In this document: piece by piece, positions 20,801-24,729 of the stretch | How the letters are laid out: every line of letters starts with the position of its first letter | How positions within the stretch are numbered: the first letter of the stretch is position 1 | Virus record (IMG/VR): IMGVR_UViG_3300030090_002542 | Coordinates: 1 to 25,267 of that record | Reading direction: 5' to 3' (one strand) | From: a virus | DNA length: 25,267 bases | Notes under the pieces: generated by a model | The model's input: the letters and a program-made list of their open reading frames with translations, nothing else | The model's database searches: none | What the model was told of the DNA's origin: nothing | Program-made: the position numbers and the translations under genes

Positions 20801-21828
20801 AAAACGCACTTCCTCCTGGTTTAGGTAGTATTGAAGATTTTATTACATCATATCCAGCTATAAATTTAGTATTAAAATGGGCAGCTAATTATGACGCTTT
20901 TAAAAATAGAAGAATATATATGGATGAAAGAATTATAGAAGGCCATAATCAAGTTGAAAAACTTAGTGATAAGAAAGATGTTATACTAAGAGATCTTAGT
21001 GAATATGTTACTGGTTGGGATGTTATTAAAACTAAAGAGATACTAGGATCTATATTTACTAATTTAGATAATAATTTTATATATCAATTTTTTGATGCAA
21101 CATATAAAATAAGTAAAGGTTTAAGTAAAGAAGAAAGGCTTGAGTTTGATAATGTTGTACAAAGGTATATTAATGATATAGGTAAAGTTATTGGTGGAGA
21201 TGATTTTGTAAGTTATAAAGTTAGTGACAAAAAAAGTGAGTCACAAAGAAGGGCTGATGAAATAATTAAAAATAAAAAAAATCAAGTAGCTATAAGGCAA
21301 AAGTCAGTTAAAGAGGCTTTAGATTTTTATGAGTATAAAATTGTAGAAAAAGAAGGAGAGAAATACTTTTTTAATTCAAGAACAAATCAAGAAATACCGT
21401 TAAATTTAAGTGTGGGTGAGATCATGAATTTTATAGAAAAAGATGTAATTGATATGGCTAAAAGAACATTTGTTGATTCGATGGGCCTCAGTGAAGAGGA
21501 TTTATTAGATGAAGAGTTTGATATTCAAACAGAAAAATATATTAAAAAAGAAATTCAAAAAATAATAAATTACGAGTTGGGTATAGAAAGAGTTAGTCCT
21601 CAGTTGGAAGATATTTATGAAATGTTTGAAAAACGAGGAGAGCATGAGGCTGCTGCTTATCTTCTTCATCAAGAGTGGAAAAAATATAACGAGTTAAAAG
21701 GAGAAGGATTTCCTGAAGAATTATGGAAAGAGATTAATGATCTTCGTGCTAAATGGATATTAGAGAATGATGACTTTGAAAAATATTGGAATGAGTTGAT
21801 GGAAGAGTACATGGAAGAAAAACAATAA
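8812..21828 (+). CDS. Giant phage large polyvalent protein (4338 aa) with DUF7178-like and LPD38-like regions
   Basis: This is an uninterrupted mosaic gene. Residues 19-72 hold two related helical units (QFTKH and QFSKH, 32 residues apart). Hydrophobic helices lie near 1191-1222 and 1355-1382. A GGGGGPGGPP linker near 1481 introduces a motif at 1495-1530 that is repeated at 1643-1678. Residues 1744-1935 contain HDYYGH (1882-1887) and TETRGQNSW (1920-1928). A coiled coil lies near 2185-2260. Residues about 2414-2645 (TSPQSTPKANF, TIDVWAGR, AAMWFIEKDTW) resemble DUF7178, and about 2760-2900 (NARPFTRIEF) a module often found next to it. Residues about 3577-4110 (SRNLAFP, MNQFSEKMGRLAAY, NTANFNKGG) resemble LPD38. 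The C-terminus is charged and helical. Such proteins, from knowledge of the class, are often virion-packaged and injected, with several effector or structural domains. No DxDGD-type polymerase motif is visible. Function as a whole is inference. Confidence 0.75.
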   Translation: MAVIYQKDKNAIRCITEFYSQFTKHKLSEYEIDSILAQYDGDYEQMIKDAYAQFSKHTPTQKEITSIINHYGLKKKDSADSTSDSEGGTSDLSKTKTDLNLSTEKELTKGLEGAKPGTSATFNFKDKKSRIFEGRQSYPVDVYADGKYVGVLNPGETINTPPSSVVVELPTGKKPFKAQEGAIVPQTQQEEEEYNPQSVTKEEEIKEDDNIIEPTKKVEGPPVVEEIPEDFWVISRADGSIFKNGNKVNDNDVPENIRTNLIKDALNNNQEKREESLKKELDDNLNILSGFYSAPNSYQEDEDGNRLYDFFIPDNKDQIEALQNALINDYSIEKLGLSDLNEFEIQNYRNKLDKAENELPYLKQNLSKEVLLKELENKDELNGFNNTPRINKAINNNILDTKGITATHNSVNINGERIYVMGNPATIDVNKPSGTLYRESRSGDEQINVYNIPTESIIFNLEEFQGIPVNEYGTPIKSSQISGSGLDSYNNLIKLLNKQSRINAEKKAIIAENVGKRDDKEAIESLGEGAEYTIEQSYFYNLPEEDQIEYEALNEEYHSLTDQIKKLTLDVKNNINETNVQKIRSQKDNQLTSLSYPSDSGLLESEMFSDLFLFPVDRSTYKLRGISEIGLGTDEQEVNVMNILPTYKDETYGFDLTLPGAEDALKEIQMEMLYDAGGLFTAPNLVYEGNRNLILKNVDWAKKYGYGDLFEQGVNLSSRIKQYENINDAIEKDPKLAEDLNAFNYFFELKLYNNLSSWALVKEGEHRLNKNDAHVTLFKYNYAYKDLTKKIDNISAQLNNQELSNKERKDLEEQFTNLSNDRITLGNEINKLRKEKKGSIEELYSKVTGEGPQVSQNEEYVNNVLKKKQAFDNVWNQEVQVYGQNTALSKFQNQLQVFNGVNLYYKHLFDTKVVKLPSGQKILLRDLIDLVYADTDNGYIRRAVYTDTGSEVVWSDKDGKFIPQFSLDNEYGYSSDPNDINNNQYLRSLELPDKNLYYTINTESGVPGSNSTSRVQNAKDLNFTYGDIYGVSTEGKTPGYIVKLELDEYNFDQTGNLASNANAISMMTGGETLYEREDRVYMYDVAEKFAQGYNENWSNMVSLADIIAFNYDPTAALADKSEFDKSVDAFFQNFMSGFGDTLGFFGATVTDPPDTERTVLQKTANIMQTSGVEATENALNAQELTFNEKLGGGIGYTLSFITDILLTYPIAGSGLTAVASGSKKIPGVKKVYDAINSTKIGRFALKTTYDGIHAGVAYEMADSDVGFDRGMVEGSVMSVFNQLFMKGPYGRMLVNLYQKNPGLGAAGYHGTRIGLGGTAEIVAEYGGELMANLDDFNGDWEQAWLETIGRTEDEVVERFLLTAVMCYGMSAGFSVMTGNIAEVELNNMKNTGKNYKGEELTPKTMQEVESALEVINNFKNSEAGAHLKNDLSGMTFEQLLQSSPMDVDYSQMQMDIEWLDATVKSMDDQRFQNFIEWFRKGGGGGPGGPPSAGVTVMDPVAVRAMELMSEGVSRGDAINQASREAKEARDKGPQDLTIKPYEFNVDYTHDLAIEIGDTPGQTVSSEHVSTPGISTVDPTYSLNGKDVSKQEMTNFLSDDNNKSSTNLKISITGDHQMQNDLVSFLNLKTPPPGDDGPPLAPVLVIDPVAARVEQLMLEGMSRFDAITQASKEAREKREDSGVTEIKPELGMAPSTGRNINIFEEESIRNSAGSETNVPAGQRLFNDPNPGTSESSQNYIVQNSEQLGIDYSSPTPVTKINENNSIEIADAYDAMENNPNNPRVKQAYNDLTKEVGMQYNQLVKDGIEVEMWEGKGEPYANSDEMVKDVRDNKHLYIFSTLEGYGETQISEKAMEDNPLLKPTEYTDVNGKPLLSNDLFRAVHDYYGHTELGNGFGPIGEENAWLNHSRMFSPNARRAMTTETRGQNSWVNFNKNLRNPDGTIPKKGDDNYVSPKDRPFADQKIGLLPDQFVFQKPPSFTTSPDNTGFRLDWKTGIHKGVVNGQSVSLFVNPVTKEWIDLSTKQVVGKTRGESIANVRKMLGGMTGNILSTPIDLTTGSSQTAKIILEASTGESTASQPKGDIKPPKDKKSLIDKMISNIDSELNRLQRNKGKSFNSDITMGMGVEAWKLFLNTLKAGLKAGQKMSVAFNNAVESIKGTTKFNESELRKKFLFGDDSATNYAESVLKNGVKEKQLQLVSYSKKEIESELSRLKDKKADLEALGIDFNNPSGDYEISKSEYYNFINSEIKRFEKLLKEKGGVKEIKPEGFLIDVVTGERVDIGPPSNNITNKEFNTALEERFPGEYTNKESNELYEIANNKLSPIMSRGDYNNSEWELVKSAIEKVSVGRTDPTLVPLEIVIDGDGKAVINTKGKVLFKTYNYDLSESPALKGMSEEQKIDVSSDRMVQEFNQNKGITESSFGWYSKTKDLIQKKFGSNSNLFIELLGVTSPQSTPKANFQKATEAIEMYSQGYFDQALESYNTDVQNITQQFETGVFGNPDLVKTKDIFISKIKQASENSGIRKSNGMMFGITGTTGAITRVLYGNWMNMQPGPKTKQFTENLSGRNRRATIDVWAGRNLRRLLYQDSGTPWRFSSSQENGVSAKDFAFAQSVYQKAAEKLGIENAEDLQAAMWFIEKDTWFKNQWDSSKSGFEKSTMEEQVIAAQATERLMVGVTAYIGNLTEQQQTRMNNLIADAIADAQAKGLPEMEIEAMMIDKLNGEVRLDQAINDLNEAILKINPLAGKASVSEGMYMGQAEPNIDAEIVFGKDADISGVVDQVIKIGSNNNQNEVFVSKTTDSSHPNARPFTRIEFNNPVNETELQDISNALRNNEIDGFSIHKNQQGETIGLSFQFIPEFLMEDGLTIDNVKEFEEKYLNNTASALAEIKATFGEGIFNTIEKGHVNTKIFTNGEYETITSEEKSFKTDIKTELTRKQRTADYGDSSKDIIDKRTGDALNERGIQRFQILIDFAKQLKKLREDLGNRLYNDPFMITPVVKAGLFVMEKTLRATNNVLASIDAGINYIKANSKKGDVFDKSVEDKIRTFFQNHVDDIVNPEGLSEFGMSANKDGTLDMTEEESHQENINEDIVNESVKNEKPKSKNIGPERKYTEQEILDIEKSIKDKHDADISGNKKKGFARLLEFAKGEKFMVGTVESKYVIRKRIRSMAKEYNLSESDMMVLVEMTLQLQAPGAAKEYAKDVENRIWRDEENRVYPIHKYGYLGGLITRTGKALTKEQIKDIGFVNMLYRVIQLDQLSDQNKSVADAVITEINKTTDKKQIKSLEKELDKLIDKMGVKDKMSYVVENGQYKLVAKDSDGETVDVPSGSNYAGEKFHRRKHPKIPNLSIDNETSHGMTKEWAEEIIKTKENTDPGWELTKRKSDQLFDEYKKILKSEFDEGLIDPNVYEEIKDINYNPRLFIDHLLFAETNVHRTRKADSPMVDNLDGPLKKLSHGSDEILYMDPVRLLQMRIASSYKIRFENRSRKKLADFIKLIEEVETGKSPVKTKSLFNIFGSIDGKVNKVKDVIGYTITPESPIDTQNYVEMSYYEGGKKIKFAVLKSVYKSFNNGPKSNYNRPWVQASRNLAFPRLFSTTIKTGATGFAAPKFFLKNMPLDYLQQVFFTKTYYGNPVTKYFLPARMGLATYDWLSVAKDAAFDGPLWKEFSELGGSLDFYYTYSRRGGYGDLLQESKDMVTKRIEDIMAKNPNISEADAVQQALKEEAAGKLPGMDTPFSNPVDRGSWESTKRFLGFMNQFSEKMGRLAAYKRNLARYEKRYKKQNGGKEPTGDDLINLKKQAVRASVNTANFNKGGDAVKALDHAGFPYLNAGWQTMYKPAKHISQNPVNFTHDMVQLGMMFGAGLMAANLMLYKWVGEEDEDKLRGLLEKARDEGNKDEIERLEMLLQESIEYQYDKIPDYVLDKYFVYLTGYYDDEGNPQYIKIRKPEIIGFVSTLFEDYAYNRITGKRLGRGVRNSLWEALPFVPEYFFDQGVYLRRFKNALPPGLGSIEDFITSYPAINLVLKWAANYDAFKNRRIYMDERIIEGHNQVEKLSDKKDVILRDLSEYVTGWDVIKTKEILGSIFTNLDNNFIYQFFDATYKISKGLSKEERLEFDNVVQRYINDIGKVIGGDDFVSYKVSDKKSESQRRADEIIKNKKNQVAIRQKSVKEALDFYEYKIVEKEGEKYFFNSRTNQEIPLNLSVGEIMNFIEKDVIDMAKRTFVDSMGLSEEDLLDEEFDIQTEKYIKKEIQKIINYELGIERVSPQLEDIYEMFEKRGEHEAAAYLLHQEWKKYNELKGEGFPEELWKEINDLRAKWILENDDFEKYWNELMEEYMEEKQ
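13294..13845 (+). repeat. Duplicated 36-residue motif inside the giant gene
   Basis: Two in-frame copies, near 13294-13401 and 13738-13845, encode DPVA..R....LM.EG.SR followed by DAI.QAS.EA. Each copy comes just after a Gly/Pro-rich linker (GGPPSAG and PPGDDGPPLAP). The DNA is also visibly similar (both contain GATCCAGTGGC and GAGGCTA). This is an internal duplication of a short helical motif together with its linker, probably an inter-domain tether. Confidence 0.75.
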
Positions 21829-21839
21829 ACATCTAATAA

Positions 21840-21873
21840 TTCAAGGTGTTTTTGTAAAAAATAACTATATTTG
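21840..21873 (+). promoter_or_regulatory. Promoter for the envelope/lysis genes, near-leaderless
   Basis: TATATTTG at 21866-21873 lies in the same 13-base core (AACTATATTTGTA) as the promoter at 5543-5573. No TTG occurs at the usual 17-23 base spacing; TTC at 21840-21842 is the nearest candidate, and a TTTTTG lies too close. Only 4 bases separate the -7 element from ATG 21878, so transcription would begin at or very near the start codon. Confidence 0.6.
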
Positions 21874-21877
21874 TAGC

Positions 21878-22939
21878 ATGAAAAAATTTATAATAATATT
21901 ATTAGTATTACTAATATCATGTGCTGTGCCAAAAAAATGTTGTGCACAAATAGAGGATTTTTTTAAATATTCTACTTTTTACACTTCAGTAACAGTTGGC
22001 ACTCCTTTTACAGAAAGGGAAGATTATATAGCGGTAGACAAGGGTTATGAGGATGTAACGTGGGTCTCTCCTTATGATTATAATTTAACTATAGGGCTCA
22101 GAAAAATAGCAAGATTTGATTATGAAACAAAACGCCAAACATGGTATTATGGTACTGAAAGAAATACTGCGGACAACGTTACTATTGGTAACGCTAATGG
22201 TTGGGAGTATCTTTTTAATTATTCTTTTATACGCAATAGGGGTGATAAGTTTACTGAGCAAAATTTCTGGCTTAGATACCTTGGAAATAAATTCGTTGTC
22301 AAAGCACAATACACAGACAACCAAAGAGTAGGTTTAAAGTACACCTCTTTAGATTATAGGTTTAGATTAAATAAAGGTAATTGGGATCTAACTATTGGTA
22401 GTACATTCAGAGTTCATCCAGTATACGGGATAAATCCTATTGAAGATTTTTGGGTACCTGGAGAATCTACATTTCAAGATTTAGCAGAAGACTTTGGTTA
22501 TGCTTCAGAACAGTGGGTACAAGGTTTTTATGTAGATCAAAACTGGTATGACGTTAGTAGCGGTGATTCTATATTGATTGCTACGTCAAATGATGAATTT
22601 TATAATTGGTGGTTTGGTGATGCTGTCGCTAGATTTAATGAGCAGGAATTAGATAAGTTAGGTTTACAAAAAGAAATTAGTGCTGTAATAGGATTAGCTT
22701 ATTATAAGTACACACCAACAACATGGATTCATGGTTGGTTTAATTGTTTACCATATCACTATGGATTAGATGAATATTCTTATGAGTACGATGGGGATAA
22801 TATAGAGTGGGACGCTGGCTTAGTGTTTGGAACTAGAATAACTAAAAACTTAGGTTTATTTGTAGAGGGTACTCACATGAGGTATTGGGGTAAAGAGATT
22901 TACGAAGTAAAGTTTGGGTTTAACTATTTAATATTTTAA
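21878..22939 (+). CDS. Signal-peptide-bearing outer-membrane beta-barrel candidate (353 aa)
   Basis: Residues 1-24 form a signal peptide: MKK, a long Ile/Leu/Val core, then a boundary ending CCAQ. LISC at 12-15 also fits a lipobox, so lipoprotein processing is possible. The mature part alternates polar and hydrophobic residues with many Tyr, Trp and Phe (for example YNLTIGLRKI, FVVKAQYTD, GLKYTSLDYRFRL, AGLVFGTRI, LFVEGTHMRYW). It ends in FGFNYLIF, with the C-terminal phenylalanine typical of barrels recognised by the BAM machinery. I infer a beta-barrel in the host outer membrane; I do not recognise a specific family. It is the first gene behind the promoter at 21840-21873, and the next gene begins 2 bases after its stop. 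The low-GC coding style matches its neighbours. Possible roles are receptor masking, superinfection exclusion or help in outer-membrane breakage. A secreted beta-sandwich is the alternative. Confidence 0.65.
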   Translation: MKKFIIILLVLLISCAVPKKCCAQIEDFFKYSTFYTSVTVGTPFTEREDYIAVDKGYEDVTWVSPYDYNLTIGLRKIARFDYETKRQTWYYGTERNTADNVTIGNANGWEYLFNYSFIRNRGDKFTEQNFWLRYLGNKFVVKAQYTDNQRVGLKYTSLDYRFRLNKGNWDLTIGSTFRVHPVYGINPIEDFWVPGESTFQDLAEDFGYASEQWVQGFYVDQNWYDVSSGDSILIATSNDEFYNWWFGDAVARFNEQELDKLGLQKEISAVIGLAYYKYTPTTWIHGWFNCLPYHYGLDEYSYEYDGDNIEWDAGLVFGTRITKNLGLFVEGTHMRYWGKEIYEVKFGFNYLIF

Positions 22940-22941
22940 TT

Positions 22942-23685
22942 ATGAAGAAATACATTATAATACTATTTGCATTTATAAGTTCGTTTTCTTATTCGCAATT
23001 TGATTTTCAACAATTATGTTTACAATGTGCTGAGGCAGAAGGTTTTTATTGTGGAGATGATCCAGCAAACTGGACTCAATACTCACCAAATGGATGTGTA
23101 CAAACATCTTGGATTAACGATGGGTGGGTCGATTGTGTGGATGCCAGCGATGAGGGAGAGGATGTAGTGCCAACATTACCTTTAGATTGTATACCACCCC
23201 CACCACTTTGTGATACTGTATATGTAGATGTACCAGTTTATATATATGAAACTATTTTCCAAACAGACACTATTTATAACACAGAGTATATTACACAAAT
23301 AGTTTTTGACACCATAGTAGAGATTGAATACGAAACTATATTTGAAGAGATATTTGTTACAGATACTTTATATATGGAAGGAGCCTTAGATACTTTATTT
23401 GTAGATGTTATTGAGTATGTAGATGTATTTGTGTTTGACACAATAGTAGAGATAGAAACAGAATACATAGAATTTTTTACTACAGACACTATAATAGAGT
23501 ATGTAGAAATAATTAACACAGAATATTTAGATTGTGATACAGGGCTTCCTTGTACATCTAATATACCTGAGTTGTTAAATCAACACAAAAAAGAAAGTAA
23601 GTTATATAACTTATTGGGGCAGGCCATAAAAGAACCTAATGGAATTTACATTGAAGATGGCCAAATTAAATATGAACTTAAATAA
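22942..23685 (+). CDS. Secreted repeat protein with LDLa-like motif and T9SS-like C-terminal signal (247 aa)
   Basis: Residues 1-19 form a signal peptide with a Bacteroidetes-type end (SYSQ). The next region is Cys-rich, and residues 57-71 (WINDGWVDCVDASDE) align with the calcium-binding half of an LDL-receptor class A repeat, W.CD...DC.D.SDE. Asn59 sits where the first cysteine would be. After a PPPP hinge (85-88), residues 90-198 are beta-prone imperfect repeats built on DT(I/V/L), including DTIVEIEYE and DTIVEIETE. The final 30 residues (KLYNLLGQAIK, then GIYIEDGQIKY) resemble the end of a type A T9SS sorting domain, which normally directs export across the outer membrane and surface attachment. 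The true domain is usually longer, so this is a short or degenerate version. It lies 2 bases after the barrel candidate and probably in the same message. Function is unknown; a cell-surface role is inferred. Confidence 0.6.
   Translation: MKKYIIILFAFISSFSYSQFDFQQLCLQCAEAEGFYCGDDPANWTQYSPNGCVQTSWINDGWVDCVDASDEGEDVVPTLPLDCIPPPPLCDTVYVDVPVYIYETIFQTDTIYNTEYITQIVFDTIVEIEYETIFEEIFVTDTLYMEGALDTLFVDVIEYVDVFVFDTIVEIETEYIEFFTTDTIIEYVEIINTEYLDCDTGLPCTSNIPELLNQHKKESKLYNLLGQAIKEPNGIYIEDGQIKYELK
23269..23519 (+). repeat. Imperfect coding repeats (DT-rich) in the surface protein gene
   Basis: Short degenerate in-frame units encode DT(I/V/L) followed by alternating hydrophobic and acidic residues. The clearest pair begins near 23307 and 23437, where GACAC(C/A)ATAGTAGAGAT is shared. 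They would form an acidic beta-rich stalk between the N-terminal Cys-rich part and the C-terminal sorting-like tail. Confidence 0.6.
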
Positions 23686-23692
23686 TTATTAT

Positions 23693-23932
23693 ATGAATAT
23701 TTTTAAAGACAACAATGATTGGAACGAAAAAGCTATAGTTGGTTTTATAGCGTTCCTTATTATGTGCGTAATCATGATGGCTGATATGATTACAGGATGG
23801 GTTGGTGCAGACTTAGTTATAAACGAGTTTGTGTATGACTCATTTGTATGGATCGTACTTGGTTGTTTTGGTATTAGTGGAGTTGAAAAATTCGCTAAGA
23901 AAAATTGCGACAAAGTTTGTGACAAAAAATAA
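23693..23932 (+). CDS. Two-helix small membrane protein, holin-like (79 aa)
   Basis: The ATG at 23693 is preferred because it lies 7 bases after the preceding stop, and the protein then starts cleanly (MNIFKDNNDW). An in-frame ATG at 23639 would overlap the previous gene by 47 bases. Two hydrophobic helices are visible at about residues 14-33 and 45-64, joined by a short loop (GADLVINEF), with a Lys/Cys-rich C-terminal tail (KKNCDKVCDKK). This size, the two-helix layout and the charged tail fit class II holins, which permeabilise the inner membrane at lysis. From memory, similar small proteins recur in late regions of Bacteroidetes phages. A terminator-like hairpin follows directly. The holin call rests on topology and on the endolysin-like gene three genes downstream; an accessory membrane protein is the alternative. 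Confidence 0.6.
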   Translation: MNIFKDNNDWNEKAIVGFIAFLIMCVIMMADMITGWVGADLVINEFVYDSFVWIVLGCFGISGVEKFAKKNCDKVCDKK

Positions 23933-23950
23933 ATAACAAGTATTTAAAAT

Positions 23951-23975
23951 ATCCCCCTTTTATTAGGGGGGTTTT
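23951..23975 (+). terminator. Rho-independent terminator-like hairpin
   Basis: CCCCCT at 23953-23958 pairs with AGGGGG at 23965-23970 around a 6-base loop (TTTATT), followed by TTTT at 23972-23975. It is a GC-rich stem in very A/T-rich DNA, 20 bases after a stop codon. The T-run is short and the next gene starts only 11 bases later, so termination may be partial. Confidence 0.6.
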
Positions 23976-23986
23976 AAAAAAGTAAA

Positions 23987-24331
23987 ATGACAAAAGAATT
24001 TTCAGAAGACAGTAAATTTAAAATAAGTATTAAAACCCTTGCTTGGATTGTAGCTGGGGTAGCTACCTTAATAGCGGGTTATTATGGAATGCTATCTAAT
24101 ATAAATTCTAAATTTGTAGAACTAGAGTCAAAAGTTGAAGAGGCTTTAGAAAAACCTAAACCAGGAACAGGAACTTATACTATAGATATGGGAGACCCTG
24201 CTGCTTCACAAACGTGGCCTCCTACAAGAATGGAGTTTAACATGAAAGATGAGATGGCTAGACAGAAAATTGATAATATTATAAAAGAGTTAGACGAACT
24301 TAAAGATGAACTTAAAGACTTAAAAAAATGA
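23987..24331 (+). CDS. Single-span membrane protein with C-terminal coiled coil (114 aa)
   Basis: A short charged N-terminus (residues 1-16) precedes one hydrophobic helix (about 18-36, including AWIVAGVATLIAGYYGML). Then come a first charged helix (about 38-56), a Pro/Gly-rich break (KPKPGTGTY), and a C-terminal coiled coil rich in Lys, Glu, Asp and Leu (about 85-113). The topology fits an inner-membrane anchor with a periplasmic coiled coil, as in i-spanins, or a virion or lysis scaffold. I recognise no named family. It starts just after the hairpin at 23951-23975. Its stop overlaps the next gene by 4 bases (ATGA), so those two are translationally coupled. The spanin-like reading is inference from topology and neighbours. 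Confidence 0.6.
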   Translation: MTKEFSEDSKFKISIKTLAWIVAGVATLIAGYYGMLSNINSKFVELESKVEEALEKPKPGTGTYTIDMGDPAASQTWPPTRMEFNMKDEMARQKIDNIIKELDELKDELKDLKK

Positions 24332-24729
24332 CAAAAAGAATAGATATTACAGGTTTTGTTTACATAATATTAATGATATTAATATTTACCTGTGGTACTG
24401 CTTTTAGTCAAGAGTTTTTATCCTCTGATAATTTTAAAAATAAAATAGCAAAAGATATTGTTGTTGTAGAATTTTGGGCTGGATGGAATGCTCAGAATGA
24501 ATTTAAAGAATTAACAAAATTAAATGATTGTATGATTTATAGAATAGATATATCAAAACATATGGATATTCAAATGAAATATGATGTATCTGCTATACCT
24601 ACAGTTATTATATTTGATAACGGAATACAAAAAGAAAAATTTGGAGCCACTGTTATGTTTCAGTTAGATGCTGATAAAAAAACTGTACAGAACTCTATAG
24701 ACACATTGTTGTTAAATAAATTTAATTAA
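24328..24729 (+). CDS. Exported thioredoxin-fold protein lacking catalytic cysteines (133 aa)
   Basis: Residues 1-27 form a signal peptide with a hydrophobic core (VYIILMILIF) and a Bacteroidetes-type end (AFSQ). The mature part follows the thioredoxin pattern. VVVEFWAGW (45-53) is the strand leading to the active site, IYRIDISKH (70-78) matches the next strand, and AIPTVIIFDNG (89-99) carries the cis-proline loop (Pro91). At the active site, where thioredoxins read WCGPC, this protein reads WNAQN (53-57), so both catalytic cysteines are asparagine and redox activity is not expected. The one other mature-region cysteine is Cys68. The gene is coupled to the coiled-coil gene by a 4-base ATGA overlap, and the endolysin-like gene starts on its last stop base. 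A binding or chaperone role in the periplasm is inferred. It cannot act like T7's thioredoxin processivity factor if it is exported. Confidence 0.75.
   Translation: MTKRIDITGFVYIILMILIFTCGTAFSQEFLSSDNFKNKIAKDIVVVEFWAGWNAQNEFKELTKLNDCMIYRIDISKHMDIQMKYDVSAIPTVIIFDNGIQKEKFGATVMFQLDADKKTVQNSIDTLLLNKFN

Noticed and set aside
21849-21862. TTTTTGTAAAAA palindrome after the giant gene as a terminator
   Set aside because: A pure A/T stem with almost no loop is too weak, and it overlaps the promoter spacer.
23639-23692. Upstream ATG for the holin-like gene
   Set aside because: It would overlap the end of the surface protein gene by 47 bases and add a polar leader not expected of a small holin. The ATG at 23693 fits the tight spacing of the neighbours.
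23883-23919. TTG plus AAAGTTTG as a possible promoter for the genes after the hairpin
   Set aside because: The -7 element is mismatched at the important TA, the spacing is 26 bases, and it lies upstream of the terminator-like hairpin inside a gene.
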